Shown piece after piece: positions 51,583-64,000 of a DNA stretch of 64,000 bases (its first letter is position 1; each line of letters starts with the position of its first letter). Made by a program: the position numbers and the translations under genes. The notes under the pieces were generated by a model. That model was not told the origin of the DNA. It saw only the letters and a program-made list of their open reading frames with translations, and made no database searches. Source of the DNA: Pampus argenteus (taxonomy: Eukaryota > Chordata > Actinopteri > Scombriformes > Stromateidae); the NCBI GenBank assembly GCA_036937835.1, contig CM072879.1:9784001-9848000 (forward strand). Reading direction: 5' to 3'.

Positions 51583-54500
51583 CACATAGTCTCAGGGTGT
51601 GTCCACACTTCCACTCCTCACCGAGTTCACTTTGTTGACCAGATGATCTCCTCGAGCCAGTCATAATGTCGAGGCGGAGTCTGAATTTGGAAAAAAATAA
51701 AAACTTTTCTTTTCTTTTCTTCCTCTCCAGTTCTCCTTTTATTTTTTTTCCAGCTGAACCCAAAACTTCATGTTGACCAGAAAATCCTTCCACGTGTCCA
51801 CTGCTGGATGTGGATGGAGGAGGGGAAGAAGAGAACATGCCTGGTTTTCTTGTAGGTTCTTTTTTTGCTTGTCTTAAATCAAGATTTTGGGAAGTTAATT
51901 TTCAGAACTCAAATGCAAAATCTCTACACCCCTCACACACACATACACTCACACACAGACACTTGTTTTAAGGGCCTTCTGTGCTAAATGCTTTTCCGAT
52001 CCAGCTTTTCTGATAGAAGGACCTCAGAGGAATGAGGTCTAACTGACTTCAGGAAACTACAGTGCTGTAGAAAAGGGAAGAAGGAGAAGGAGAAGAGGGA
52101 ACGTGGCAATTAAAAGTGAATACATGGCAAGAAAAATTGTTTGAAATAATATATAGAGTGTAGAGTGCACGGAAAAAAAAGCAACTTCTGGTCTTTCTCT
52201 TTTCTTTTGTCGTTTCTTTGTCTTCCTGTCATCATTTTGTCAACCTGCGAAATCAAATGCGCTTATTAATATAACAAAGTTGCTAGATGCTAGTTTCAAC
52301 ACCATTGTGATGTCAGGCACTGTGACCCGAGTAACCCCAGGCTCTGAGAGGTGGAGAGAGTGGAGGCAGCCTGCAGGTTGGGGGGGGTTGAGATCGGAGA
52401 CACTGAGCTACAAGGGGACAGGCCCTGACTGGTGAGAGAGTAATGTCTTGTTATGCTCCCTCTCTCACTTCCCCTTAAATTTTTATTTAGCTTTAAAAAT
52501 TGCTTAATATTTTGGTTCAAGTATAAATCAAAAGTAATAATTTATCCATTTATAAATAATATCCAGAATGTGTAACCTCTTTCACATCACCACAGCTTGT
52601 GTATTGAGGTCGTGTTCATCCTGTAACTTCATTTTGACAATCGCATAATTTGCTCCACCTAAAGCTCATTTCATCACATCCGGACAATGTTTAGGCACTT
52701 TTAAATGTGGGAAGTTGGAAGTTGAAGCTTTGATGAATATTTTTAAGGAATAAAGACTCAGTGAAGGAGACATATAACCCTGTTCTGCTTTTAAAAATCA
52801 AGGTGTTGTTATTCATCAAAAGGTTCGTACCTGTCTGTAATCAGAAAAATCCCCGGGCTCTATTTCCTCCCCATCTTCTTATTGGATTAAAAAGACAGAG
52901 GAAAGGACTTTGAAGATGGAAGGTGGTTCTTAAAAAGCTGCATCTCCAAAAGTACAACACGTTATTATGATATAAATAAGGAAATAATAACACTGTAACT
53001 GAAGGTTACGCTTTGATCCTAAATTTATATCTTTTTCCTGCCATAAAAGCATCACAGCGGATTGCTATTAAAAGATATGAGCTGTTCATATTTGTTCAGA
53101 TTCTGACAGAGAAATCATTTCTGGTTTTGAGATGTAGATAAACATTTGCAGTTTGTAAACTTTAATCCTGATGACCACTGAATATCATGTGTTTAGTCAT
53201 TGTTTCCTCCTCTCTTTCCTCTGTTTCCATGTCGATAGTTGAGGCTGGTTACTCAGCCTGTCAGTCGTGGCCAGGTAGCGATTCGAGATGTGCTGGGACT
53301 TGCTATATGCTATGTGAAATGTGACCTGTTCACTTCCCCCAGGGGCTTTACTCCAAAACATATAAATCTGGGCATAGTTAAAAATCCTAAAGACTTAAAT
53401 ATAAGAAAGAAAACAACTTTTGTTCAGATGAAGAAGACCTAATCATATTTGGTTTATGAAGCCTTAGGAATAAGGCTCCACACCCCTTACAGGTAGATTC
53501 AATGTTGGTGATGTAGTGAACATGTATATTATCAATCGTCAAAAGTGAAAGAGAGAGACCTACTGTGCATTGCATATATATTACTTATTGCATATATTAT
53601 TTTCTATATTCGTAGATTGAGATGAAGGTCGCTGAAACGTCTGTTCTCTCTCTTACTGAAACAAACATAATGTGTACTGTCACAGCCCTCATGTGAACTG
53701 TGGATATTTTTTTTGATGACTCACATGTTGTGTCTTAAGTGTATAAAAGTATGTCATTGGGACAGCACAGGCCGACCCTTTAGACAGCAGCGATACCTCT
53801 CTTTGTCTGACATGAATGCAATTAACAGCAACGAATTCAAAATAATCAATCGATTTAGAATAAATGTAACTACCTCAAATTTATAATTAGATGTCTGTAA
53901 TATCTTCAGGATCCGTGTTGGATGGTGAGGAGGTCATGTTGCAGTATTTTCTTAGCCTGTGTCAGACAGGACGACCCCGTGGAGCAGGAATCAGGAGTGT
54001 TTCCTCCAACGGCTCCGTAGGGGCTTTAGTGCCAACACACTCTCACCAACTAAATTGTCGGAGTAGTTGGAAACTTATTTTGTTTGTTTTGGTGGAAATT
54101 TTCTCAGAATTAATATCAAAGTATGATGTTAACACCCAGTTTAACTGAGCTTTGCATTATTTATATTATTGATGTTTGAGAATGCTGCAAGATTTTATTT
54201 TTTTTTTACCAAAAATGCTGAAAAATAATTGAGAAGAAAGTTAAAGTAGCTTGTAAGTCTGAGCTCTAAATCTGCAGCCTCCATCCCTCCAGTCTATTTG
54301 GATCTAGTCTATTTCCAACATGTCTGGAATTCTCCCCCCTTTCTTTTCTTTTCCTTTCCTTCTTTTCTTCCTTACTTTTCTTTTCCACGTGTGTTGACCA
54401 CTCCCTCTGTGGCATTAATCACATATGAAAAAAAACAACCCAAAAAAGCAGTATTTTCTCATTATTTGCACAAAATATGTGATTCTCTGTTTTTTCAGCT

Positions 54501-55960
54501 TAAACCTTTATCAAGCATTAGCCAGTATATAAACTTATATATGCTATGCAGCCAAATATTGAGCTGAAATACTGTCAGACAGCATGGAATAAGTTGATTT
54601 TAACAACTTTAAATGGAAACAGAAGTGTAATACTGCAGCAGTTAAAACTGCCTCACAGTATAAGACTCATTGATTATCTCCTCTGCACCTTTGATGTAAG
54701 GGTTTTTTTTTTTTTTCAGAACGATGTGATGCACAGTGATCAGTTTCTCTCACACAGACTTGTAGATGACGTGGCTAGTTTGTCTCTGCTGCTCGTGGCT
54801 CAAACCCATTTCTAAAAGAAAACAGAAAAAAAAATCTTAATGACAAGCCCTAGCAGCCAAAGTGATTTGACAACTGGCAGTGTTAGGTTGCGTTTCCCTG
54901 CATGCGCCCGCCTATTGTGGAGAGCTTTCAGTGTTTAGGGAGGGGCGTCTCCAGTTTAGAATAACATGGCATCAAACACAAAGATGACAAGTCTCGTTCC
55001 CTCCTTATTCTTTATATGTCTCTTCTCAATCACTGTGTAGATTTCTCATTTCATACAGTCTCATACATTCTCTTCTTCTGTTTTTGTCTTTCTGTTCTTT
55101 CTGTTTTTTCGAGACATGACATCTTACTTTGGGCACTGCATCTCAAGACACTTTTCAAAATAAGAAAAAACTACTTAATTTTACTCTTAATTTGCCTTTT
55201 ATTCAATCCTGTTCTTTTTTTTCCACCTTGCCAGATGTGTTTCTCCTCTGGATCTCCCCCTGTGCAGGCCCCCGTGATTCATTTTCCACAGATATCTTAA
55301 AAGGTCCAAAAACCTCCCCTCCCCCATGCCTTTTTCCCTCTTGCCTCTCTCTCTCTTTCTCTCTCTCCCTGAGCTCAGACTCCTACTGCTGGTTTGTCTC
55401 AGCCTGCAGTGTTTGTCAGTGACTGAGGAACGAGGACTCAACAGTGGGAAGGAATGAAGCTTATGTGGAATCTCAATAGCCAAAGGCTTTTAGTTGATCC
55501 TCTCTGTTTTTCTCTCCTCCCCTGGTGGTCAGAGGGGGAGGTGTGACAAGCCTGCCCAGGTGATGTTATGGGTGTTGGTGGGTGGATCCACTGGATGACA
55601 CCCTCAAGGGGGGTAAACACACCTCCAGTATGAGGGGAAGCGATAAAGGAGGCGGATCACTTTTCTTACGTTACTTTCACTGGTGAGAGAAAAAAAAGAG
55701 GGAGACTTGTGCTTGCAGCCACTCGTCATCCTTATCCTCCTCCCAACATATTCCCACCCCTCCCCACTCCTCTTTATTCCACCTCGACACACTTCCATCC
55801 TTCCTTCCTGACTCCTCACCCTCTCTTTTTCTGTACAATGCCTACACGTTTGCAACAAGGATGACTCTTCCTTGTGATTGGCAGAGGGATTTCATACCTG
55901 GAATCTGACAGGTTAAACAGTTGAAAATGCACTCTTGAACTATGTGTTGGTAAGCCTTAA
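51581..55960. other. intergenic region, no gene seen
   Basis: Pyrimidine-rich tracts near 54.34-54.39 and 55.33-55.37 kb, plus a 9-G run near 52381. No exon series or conserved protein segment recognised. Confidence 0.5.
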
Positions 55961-55961
55961 A

Positions 55962-56075
55962 AATAGTTTGACATTTTGGGAAATATGCTAATTCACTTTA
56001 TTAGAGAGCGTTAGATGGGAAGATCAATAAACACACTCATGTTTGTCTGTTAATTATGAAGCTAGCTTATCTTAT
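55962..56075. repeat. dispersed repeat, copy 2 (longer)
   Basis: Contains AGTTTGACATTTTGGGAAAT, then GAGAGCGTTAGATGGGAAGA and ATGAAGCTAGCTTA, matching the order I remember for a widespread percomorph repeat and the shorter copy at 40.86 kb. Confidence 0.65.
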
Positions 56076-59000
56076 GACAAAAAATAATTCAGATTTCCTG
56101 TACAGAAACTGCATTTAGTTGTATTTTTGATTTTACTAAGATGTATATTCATGTATGTTTATTCTCTCACATCAGAATCTTTCATTTGTTCATAATCTCA
56201 GATTTTTCCAGAGTTTCATTAAAGAGCAGAGCATTTTACACCATATCTAACTCTATAATTCAATTCTTTGCAGTAAATTGTCTCAGTCTACTCATCCAAC
56301 TCTTGGCAAGAACTACAAATGGGTGTATTACCCAAAATGTTGACCCATTCAAAGTACACAGAATAGTGGAAAAGAAAATCTCATCATGGATATTTTAAAG
56401 CATATCCATAACTTTCATTGCACATAAAGTAAGGCAGCCACATACACAAAACGCCTGGTTCTCTGATGTGAAGTGTGTAAAGTGTGCCAGCCATACCTTG
56501 TCCTTACAGGCACGTGGCTTGTGATTGCACGTTGAGAGAAACGCCCCCATTTTACCTGCAGTAGTGTAAAATTGAAAGGTGGGCCAAAGAAAGGTGAAAG
56601 CCACAATTACCTGCTGTCTGCTCTGCAGTCTATCTGTATTCCCACCGTGTAATGAACCTTCACATAAGGTCACGCTGAAACCTAAAAGTCCTTTTTACTT
56701 GAAATGTGTTAAATTTCAAGCAGAAGACACGGAATTAATCAGACTTTTTACACATTTTATAAGCTATCAAGTCTTTCCTTTATCAGCACCCAGGTACCCA
56801 AACCATGTATTTTATGGTTTATGACTTAATCCTTAATTAAATGAATGTATTCACACTTCTCTTCCTTTCTTGGAGGTAAACAGGAAGTTTAATTTCAATG
56901 GGACAGGCTGATCATTGTTATAGTCATTGATAAAGTCTATCTGCATGAAGGAAATACAAAGAGTTTAGAGGACTGTGCTTTGGAAACACTTCAGTTTAGT
57001 CAAACCAGGCAACCGCCTCATAACAGTTAGACAAGTCATTGTATAGTACTGCTATTATACAGTGACTATGTTAATTTATGACTTAATTTACAGGAAATGC
57101 CCTTTATTAGACTTTACTTAATTCTGTGGGGTGTAGTGTCAAATAGATAGTAAAAACAAAATTGCGTGAGACCAGTGGTCCCATCAGCTAAGGCACAAAC
57201 AGCAGTTAAAAGGGGTTTGAAAGTTAATGATTGTTTAGTTTGCCCACTTATGAATGGTTACACAGAGCTTTCTTTCCATCCTTTATCCTAAGATGAACCC
57301 GGACTCCTATCATCCCATCCAAGGTCTACAGCGAGCAAAACCTCCTGCCACGTTGTCTCTCCTATTCTCCCCTCCCTGTCTCTCTCTCTCTCTCTCTCTC
57401 TGTCTGCTTTCTCAGTCCCTCTGTCTCCTCTTCATTCACTCTCTCTACATGTACACTACGAATTATTTGGCCCGCCTCCTCCTTCTTTCTAACTTCTCTT
57501 TAACTTTTTTTTTTTTTGCTTCTTCACCTTTGCTACTTTCTTTATTTCTTTCTTTCTTTAGTACTTGGCAGAGCTCTGTCTCTTGCTATATGATGTGGTT
57601 CCTGCAGGGATGAAGGGAGGGTCAGTCCAGCCAACTTGCTTCCTGTGCTCTGTGCAGTCTAAATGCCAGCTTGGTGACCACAGAGCAGTGCATGAAGGGC
57701 GCAATGATGGTTCAGCTGCTGCACCTCGGTCACAGGCCATTTTCTCTGAGATGTACTCTCTCATTTTGTCAAGACTCTCAGACAGACACACAGTTAGGTC
57801 CCATACACAAATTGCATGCTATGTGTTGCAAATATTTGCAGCTGAATTAGACACTTGAAAACCAGTCTAGCAGTATAGTGTCCAATCTAAAGTAAATTTA
57901 TTATAGAGCTACAGAAAATTATTACACCATTCTGTAATCAGTAATTAATGTTGTCTGTTGATTGCCGTTAAATATATATATTGGACTAGAAATGCATAAA
58001 CAGGTATGTTGCATAGGCAGACTGGATCCTTCATGTATTATATCCTTTATTTGAAGCACATATCTATACAGTTCCCCCAGTCCGCAGATGTAAATCTGAC
58101 ACATAAACTTGTGAGTTTTTCAAAGCTAACAGGCGTGTACATATCTGCTTTCTTGATTTTCACTTGAGCCTCAACTGTATGCTTTACTGACAATTAAAGC
58201 CACAGCGACTCAAACACATAATGTATTAACTAAATACTCTGAATAGAAATGCACAGTGCTCAATTGTGTGTCAATTGTTAAATCTATAGCAATAATGTGA
58301 TAAAGGTGGCTTCTTCAGAGGACCTAAAGACCAGACTGAACCTGCTCCTCCTCCCTAAATGAGGTGGTGTGACTTGAGTATGAGTTGTAAACTTTAATAC
58401 TTGATGGTCAGGTGGTAAATGGTGTACCAGGTTAATAAATAAATTACACTTATCTGCAACTGCCTGTGATGAAGAAATGTGATCACCAGTGATTAATCAC
58501 AACCAACATATTTCCCAACTTTACAAGCTGACGAGCATTGTCTATGTCTGTGGATAGTGGGATACTGGCCTTGTTGGCCTGGTATGTCCTATTTAGTCAC
58601 TGAATATGGAATTTGGACAATGCAGCCCATGAATTGGGACATAGCTACAGTTAATGTGTTGTTAACTTAGGTGCGTATATTCACAATTAATCATAAGCAT
58701 CTAAAGCAGAGTAACCATAAATACAGTTCAAGCATAAATACATATGTTCCAGATGCATGCACACACTGTTGATCAGCCATGAGCTTCACTTCATGCTCTC
58801 CGGTGTTCAGACTGTAGTCTCTTGATTTAAGCTGCAGTAGGCTGCACTCATCTAAACTGTAAGTCTTTTTACCTCCTCATTATAACAATTAAACATATTT
58901 TAGAGAATCCGTGTCATTTCACCTTAAACGCCTCTGGCAACAATGTGAGAAACGTGAAGCAGCTAAACGCCTCCCACAATCCACTTTAAGGACCGCCCGA
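56076..59000. other. intergenic region, no gene seen
   Basis: A (CT)n tract lies at about 57376-57402. An ORF at 57565-57858 has no recognisable domain. Nothing else supported. Confidence 0.5.
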
Positions 59001-59012
59001 CCATCTGCAGAC

Positions 59013-59044
59013 AAAAAAAAAAAAAAAAAAGGGGGGGGGGGGGG
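59013..59044. repeat. A18-G14 double homopolymer
   Basis: Eighteen A followed directly by fourteen G. May be biological or an assembly/polishing artefact. Confidence 0.9.
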
Positions 59045-59342
59045 CAAGAGAGTTAACTGCTTCTCCCAAAATAAATGCAGAAAATGGTGAAAACATTAAA
59101 ACAAGGAGACGTGTAATCTGTCTACTTTGTTTTTTGGAAGAACATTTATCAACTTTTCTATAAAAATGGCAACCAATGGAAAAGCAAAAATCTCAAAAAA
59201 CATTGTTTCAATCCATCACTGGATTTTTTATTAAAACTGTTGATCATAATTTTCTATTCATGCTGCTTTTTTTCTGTTGCTGTCAGACAAAGACTTTTCA
59301 GCTGCGGATACTGTAAACTCCTCGGTTAAACCCAGCCTTGGT

Positions 59343-59369
59343 CTACTACTACTACTACTACTACTACTA
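59343..59369. repeat. (TAC)9 trinucleotide repeat
   Basis: Nine perfect units, followed by a T run. Confidence 0.95.
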
Positions 59370-60149
59370 TTTTTTTTCCAGCTCCTTCATGAGTGAGAGA
59401 GCAGCATCCTCTTCTGGTTAAAAAAGATAAACAAGACACTCCCCATGTTTCTTTGAAAGAAATGTTTCTACACAGCACAATGGAATATGGCAGAAAATAA
59501 CTACTGTAATCTCTGCACATAACATTTATCTTCAAATGGTTTAACCTCATTAATGTAGTATACAAGTTTTTTTTCTACATACACAAATACATATTTATTG
59601 AAGGAAATATAAGCTCAAACTTACATACGTAACAATATTACAGTTTCGTCCTGCTTATACACAGCAGCTATGGAAATCACTGTCACATTGTCCACTGGAG
59701 GGTGCCACTGCATCACATACAGTAACATCATCTTGTGTGTTTTCTCCTTTAAGTACAAAGGGAATCAGCAACTGGTTGCTGATTTGTGAAGGGGTCTGTA
59801 TGAACAGATTACTAACACTCTGTCATAAATAAACCACTTACATTTTCTTTTCTTTGTATCCGTTTGAAATCCTGACAATCCAGTTTGATTGTTCACTTAC
59901 ACTGAAAAAGACGTGTGGAGGCCAAGAGACTTGAGTCAGGCCAGACCAACCTCAAGGATATCTGTTGACTCACCAAATAAGTGCTCTCTGTTGTCTGGTT
60001 TTGTACACAGGCTAGCAAGATCGCACTAATGAATGATTCAGACACTATCTTGTGGGATCCTGTGTCATGTCTGCAGCAGGCCTCCAGCTAGACCCCCAAC
60101 CCTCAGACTACATGGTCAGAGTTGGGTATAAGAGACTGATAAACGGAAA

Positions 60150-60790
60150 ACACCAGGTTGCTTCACCACCACGGCTCAACTTTTCCAGTTGTTTTGCTAC
60201 GCAGCCCAGTGAGGCCCTTATTCATCCGACGGAGGTTCCTATGGCTGCTGCTCACAATGACCAGGGCTTGGATGAAATTCCTACAGAAGCTACTTCACCT
60301 GCTGCCTCTAGTGTTATTGGACCTTAGTGCAGCCTTTGACTGTTGATCATAACACATTGATTCACAGACTAGACTATTGGGTTGGACTTTCAGGTACGGT
60401 TATCGTGGCTCAGATCGTACTTACAAGACTGGAGTTTTTGTTTCTGAAATTATACCTCAACACCAACCTACCTTGACCTGTGGTGTCCCCCAGGGGTCGA
60501 TTTGGGGATTTATTATTTAATCTTTATACGCTTTTGCTTGGACAAATCAGTTTCAATTATATACTTAAAACCCAGTTGTTCTCATATGCTTTTTTGGTAA
60601 TTGACTGATTGCACTCTTCCTTTTTAATTGTTCACTTTCATGGGTTCTTTTTAGCTGTTTTGATGCATTTTACCTTTTCTTAAATCTCTTATTTTTCTAT
60701 GTTTTTTTATCCACTCATTTGCAAAGCACTTTGAGCTGCCAATGTGTATGAATAGTGCTATATAAATAAACTTGCCTTGCCATGCCTTGT
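60150..60790 (+). mobile_element. L2/Maui-like LINE remnant with 3' end
   Basis: From about 60312 one frame reads LVLLDLSAAFD, a reverse-transcriptase core motif. VDHNTLIHRLDYW follows in a shifted frame, and near 60480 CGVPQGS. The catalytic YADD region is missing, apparently deleted. The 3' end (about 60721-60786) has the TTTGAGCTGCC-GTGCTATATAAATAAA form and short CTTGC repeats typical of fish L2/Maui elements. Frameshifts and stops show it is dead. The 5' border is uncertain. Confidence 0.8.
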
Positions 60791-61604
60791 CAACTGTTGT
60801 GACAAGCTGTGATTCCTCTTGTAATTGGGCAGTGATAAATGTACGCCCTGCTCCACACTCACACGGTGTGTCTTGCTCAAGGCATGTCAACTTCAATTCT
60901 TAGAAAGCTATATTTACCCACTCTTGTTATTTCTAGATCCTCTGCTTTATTGTCTGCTCTGAACAGTAGAATATATTTATTTGTCAAAGAAAAACACATC
61001 ACAAACATTTATACATTCAACACACAAATAATATTAAACCTTATACCATACAGACTGTATTTTCTTACATAACCTCTGAAGCATTTACCCATTTATTCTG
61101 GTTAATCGGAACCACAGTGTGACCTCATATTGTGGTACAAAATTTTCCACTGATTTGTTTACATTCTCTAATTGTCACAATCATGTATTTCTCTTCAGGT
61201 TTCGTGAACTCTTAGCAACCACCACAGAAATTGAATAAAACATTTTGAGTGCAATATTACTTGGCTGTCAGTCAGCAGAATGAATTTTGTTTTCATTTTC
61301 TCCTGCGGGGCTGAGTGTTGATCTGATGAAGGATGCCAGACAGGATGCCAGATATGCTCAATGGAATAAGTTCACTGTCAGTCCACGTTATAAGTAGTAC
61401 ATGGAAACAATAAATCATTTTCTGCTTTGGGTCAGACTTGAAAGAGCCGATGTATAAAGCAGTTTGAGATGAATCGTGTAAGCAGAGAGTGGTGCTCGCT
61501 GTGGTGGTTTACGTGCTCAGTGTATCGCGGTAGCTTGAAATTCAAAGTCGTCTGTGAGTGAAAATGAAAATGATCCTCTCATGGGTTTACTGGTGCAAAC
61601 CCGT
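60791..61604. other. intergenic segment, no gene seen
   Basis: Between the LINE remnant and the MITE-like element; no coding or repeat signal recognised. Confidence 0.45.
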
Positions 61605-62160
61605 CAGTGGTGGAAGATGTATTAAGATCATTCACTTAACTGAAGGTAATAATACTATAATGTAAAAATACTCTATTACAAGTAAAGGTCCTGCATAAAT
61701 GAACTCATTCTGCAGCAAAATGGCTCTTCTCAGTGTTATAATCTCATATATAATTACATTATTATCACTAATGGATTCATGTGTAAGAAACATCTTAATC
61801 TTGTGGTTTGGTTTGCCCCCATGTCAAATTCTAGGTTTAATAAATTTAACATTTCACTTGATAGTGACATATTCTTATATAATGTTGCATTTAATCCAAG
61901 GGGAAAAGGGAGGGTGAGCAGTCTGATTAGTCCACAGCTGGCCCAGACTGATGAGTGGTTTGATCTATAGTAATTCATCATATTTCTATCAAAGCTTATC
62001 ACTGGTGTGTGCAAAATCTGAATCTTCAATCTTATAGCTGTCAGATAAATGTGGTAGAGTAAACTATATAATAATAATATTTCCTTTTGAAATGTGGATG
62101 AGTATGTATAAGATAGTATAACATGTAAGTAGAAGTACCTCAAAAACATCAAAATGCATA
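61605..62160. mobile_element. MITE-like non-autonomous DNA element, 3' end lost
   Basis: Starts CAGTGGTGGAAG and continues with ATGTAAAAATACTC-ATTACAAGTAAAGGTCCTGCAT-like words, then GCTGTCAGATAAATGT and AAGTAGAAGTACCTCAAAA. This order matches a very common teleost repeat whose ends are inverted CAGTGGTGGAA copies. The far end is replaced by the (CA)n tract. Family name not certain. Confidence 0.7.
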
Positions 62161-62161
62161 A

Positions 62162-62215
62162 ACACACACACACACACACACAGACACACACACAGACACA
62201 CACACACACACACAT
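62162..62215. repeat. (CA)n microsatellite, interrupted
   Basis: CA units with two GA breaks, sitting where the MITE-like element stops. Confidence 0.95.
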
Positions 62216-63760
62216 TGTGGGATTATTATAATTATTATAGTTATGGTATCTGATCAAATTTTAAAGACTTGTATTTGATGTATTATTGCCATGAAATGAA
62301 AGTTTTAATCACCACAGTGAGTTCTGCTTGGGGATGTGTTTTCTTAGAGCTCTCCTTCCTCCTTTCACTGTGCTTCCTGTCTAACTCTCCTTTGTCCCTC
62401 TTTCATTCATGCTTTCCGTTATGATTGACACTGTTTTAATGACATCTTTACTGAAGCAATGCCTTGGTCGGTTCTCTTGAAACACTATTTCTATAAGCTT
62501 TTTTTTTTATTACAACATTCTCACCCAATATCATCCCACTGCTTCTTTTAAAACCGGTAACACTACCAATACATATACTGCACAGCAACAGTTTATTGAT
62601 ACTGAGAAAGCTACATGTGGTCTGTGGTGTTAGCGTACAATGACCTGTGTCCAATTTAATCACATTTTAATTTGTTTCTCCGGAAGACGTCCTTTTTTAA
62701 ATCTAATCAGACGTACATTGTGATGAGAAAGACCCTGCTGTGTTTGCCTCTCTGTCCCTGCTTAGCTGTGTTTACCAAAGTCCTGTTCAGTCATTCAGGA
62801 GTCACCAGGAGACTCTATAATGAAATGAAAGCTCTATCTGCATATATTAGAATTGGAAATGCAGTCAGTTGTTCATGACAGCAGACATACATAATGAGTA
62901 GTTTCAAAAAGTGTCAGAACTTCATTGATATGCTTCTAAAAGAGCAGAGAAGCACAGATCAGACAGATGGGCCACCAGGACACAAAGATAATCATGCATA
63001 TGATAATTGGATCAGTTAACTGAAATGTGCCCTTGAGGAGAAATTAAGTATATTTTAGGGGCTCTAAAGATTTTATTTCAGTTGATAATGGACAGCTCAG
63101 TTTGGTGGATATTTTCCTTGATTAACAAGCCAGGAAACAGCAATAAAAACAAGAAATACTAATAAATCATGTCCACCTGACAACCAAGCTTTCACTAGTA
63201 TAGTTATAAGTCATAAATACCCTGTTCTGATTTATTGCTCCTTTAATGATGTTTTGATTTTAATATATTTAATCACAGTCTAATTGTTATTTACAACTTC
63301 GTATTAGGTTTTTAAAAACAGGTCTCACACATGTGGTATTATATCACTGTTTGATTTGCATTAGTAGAGGAGTTTATGACTCCACAATGTAGTTGGTGCC
63401 TATAGCTCGCTTAATTTGAGTATGTAAGCGGCCTTTGTCATCAGCCAAATAACTGATAATAAATACATAAAAGTAACTGAATATTATCAGCATGTCATTG
63501 CATACAAAGACAGGCAGTAAATGGAGCTGAAGAACAAAGACACATTTTCTAAAGCAGAATGTGGGCTGAACAGGTGAACATTTTAAAACGCCATTATTGA
63601 CTTGACAACATTATTACAGTAATCTCCTTGAAATATATTCATTCTGCTTTTGAACTCGTGGCTATTATCTAAACTTTTAAGGACACTATCACTGCTGAAA
63701 AGCATAGATCACATCCCACGGTACATATACCAGTTTGTGAGGCTGTCAGCAGCAGAACAA
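62216..63760. other. intergenic segment, no gene seen
   Basis: AT-rich, no supported ORF or RNA gene. Confidence 0.45.
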
Positions 63761-63762
63761 CT

Positions 63763-63830
63763 TAAAGGATGGGTTCACAATTTTCCATGTCAGGTGTAAT
63801 AGTTTTCAGGATTGTACAACAACCTACGCA
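63763..63830. repeat. possible dispersed fish repeat
   Basis: TTAAAGGATGGGTTCACAAT resembles the start of a repeat often seen in teleost DNA. Similarity fades quickly, so the call is weak. Confidence 0.35.
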
Positions 63831-64000
63831 AGCTCAACGGCAACTCCTAAACATCAACAGCTACTCTGAGTTTTGTGACTAATATATAGATTTGTTTGTC
63901 TTTTCCATGTACATTCCCACCCTAGAGGAAGACATAAATAACTGTCTGTCCCCACTGGGAGTCTTCTGTACTGTGTAGATGTTGATCATCAGTCATGGCT

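Noticed and set aside
61754..62257. 167-codon minus-strand ORF
   Set aside because: Runs through the (CA)n tract and the MITE-like element; no independent coding signal.

Overview
This window is nuclear DNA from a bony fish, most likely a percomorph teleost. It has intron-containing vertebrate genes with short introns and GT-AG boundaries, many (CA)n and (CT)n microsatellites, and decayed fish-type transposons. It holds three protein genes in an order also found on human 7q21 (COL1A2 - CASD1 - SGCE), followed by about 27 kb with no gene I can support. All gene calls come from reading exon translations and splice sites by eye; no database search was run.

Layout. (1) 48-5331, + strand: sgce (epsilon-sarcoglycan) from exon 2 to the stop; exon 1 lies left of the window. 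A 38-nt optional exon near the 3' end changes the frame of the last exon. (2) 8268-15748, - strand: casd1 (sialic acid O-acetyltransferase), complete in 18 coding exons. The frames join without conflict into 797 codons, the length I recall for human CASD1. sgce and casd1 converge, with their 3' UTRs filling 5.3-8.3 kb. (3) 19074-36521, - strand: col1a2 (collagen alpha-2(I)), complete in 50 coding exons including a proposed 5-nt micro-exon. The frames sum to 1355 codons plus stop, with a main helix of exactly 338 Gly-X-Y triplets. The 5' UTR/start region keeps the collagen stem-loop with a small upstream ORF, below a TATA box and an inverted CCAAT box. (4) 36.8-64 kb: intergenic DNA with a Tc1/mariner remnant, an L2-type LINE remnant, a MITE-like element, two copies of one short dispersed repeat, and many simple repeats.

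The genes share no pathway: sgce is a membrane glycoprotein of the dystrophin complex, casd1 a Golgi enzyme, and col1a2 a secreted fibrillar collagen chain. I found no wholly new system. The points most worth checking are in col1a2: the 5-nt exon, a helix cross-link lysine in a different register, a changed collagenase site, a (TG)n tract beside an acceptor, and a fused 99-nt exon. The two-frame last exon of sgce also deserves a check.
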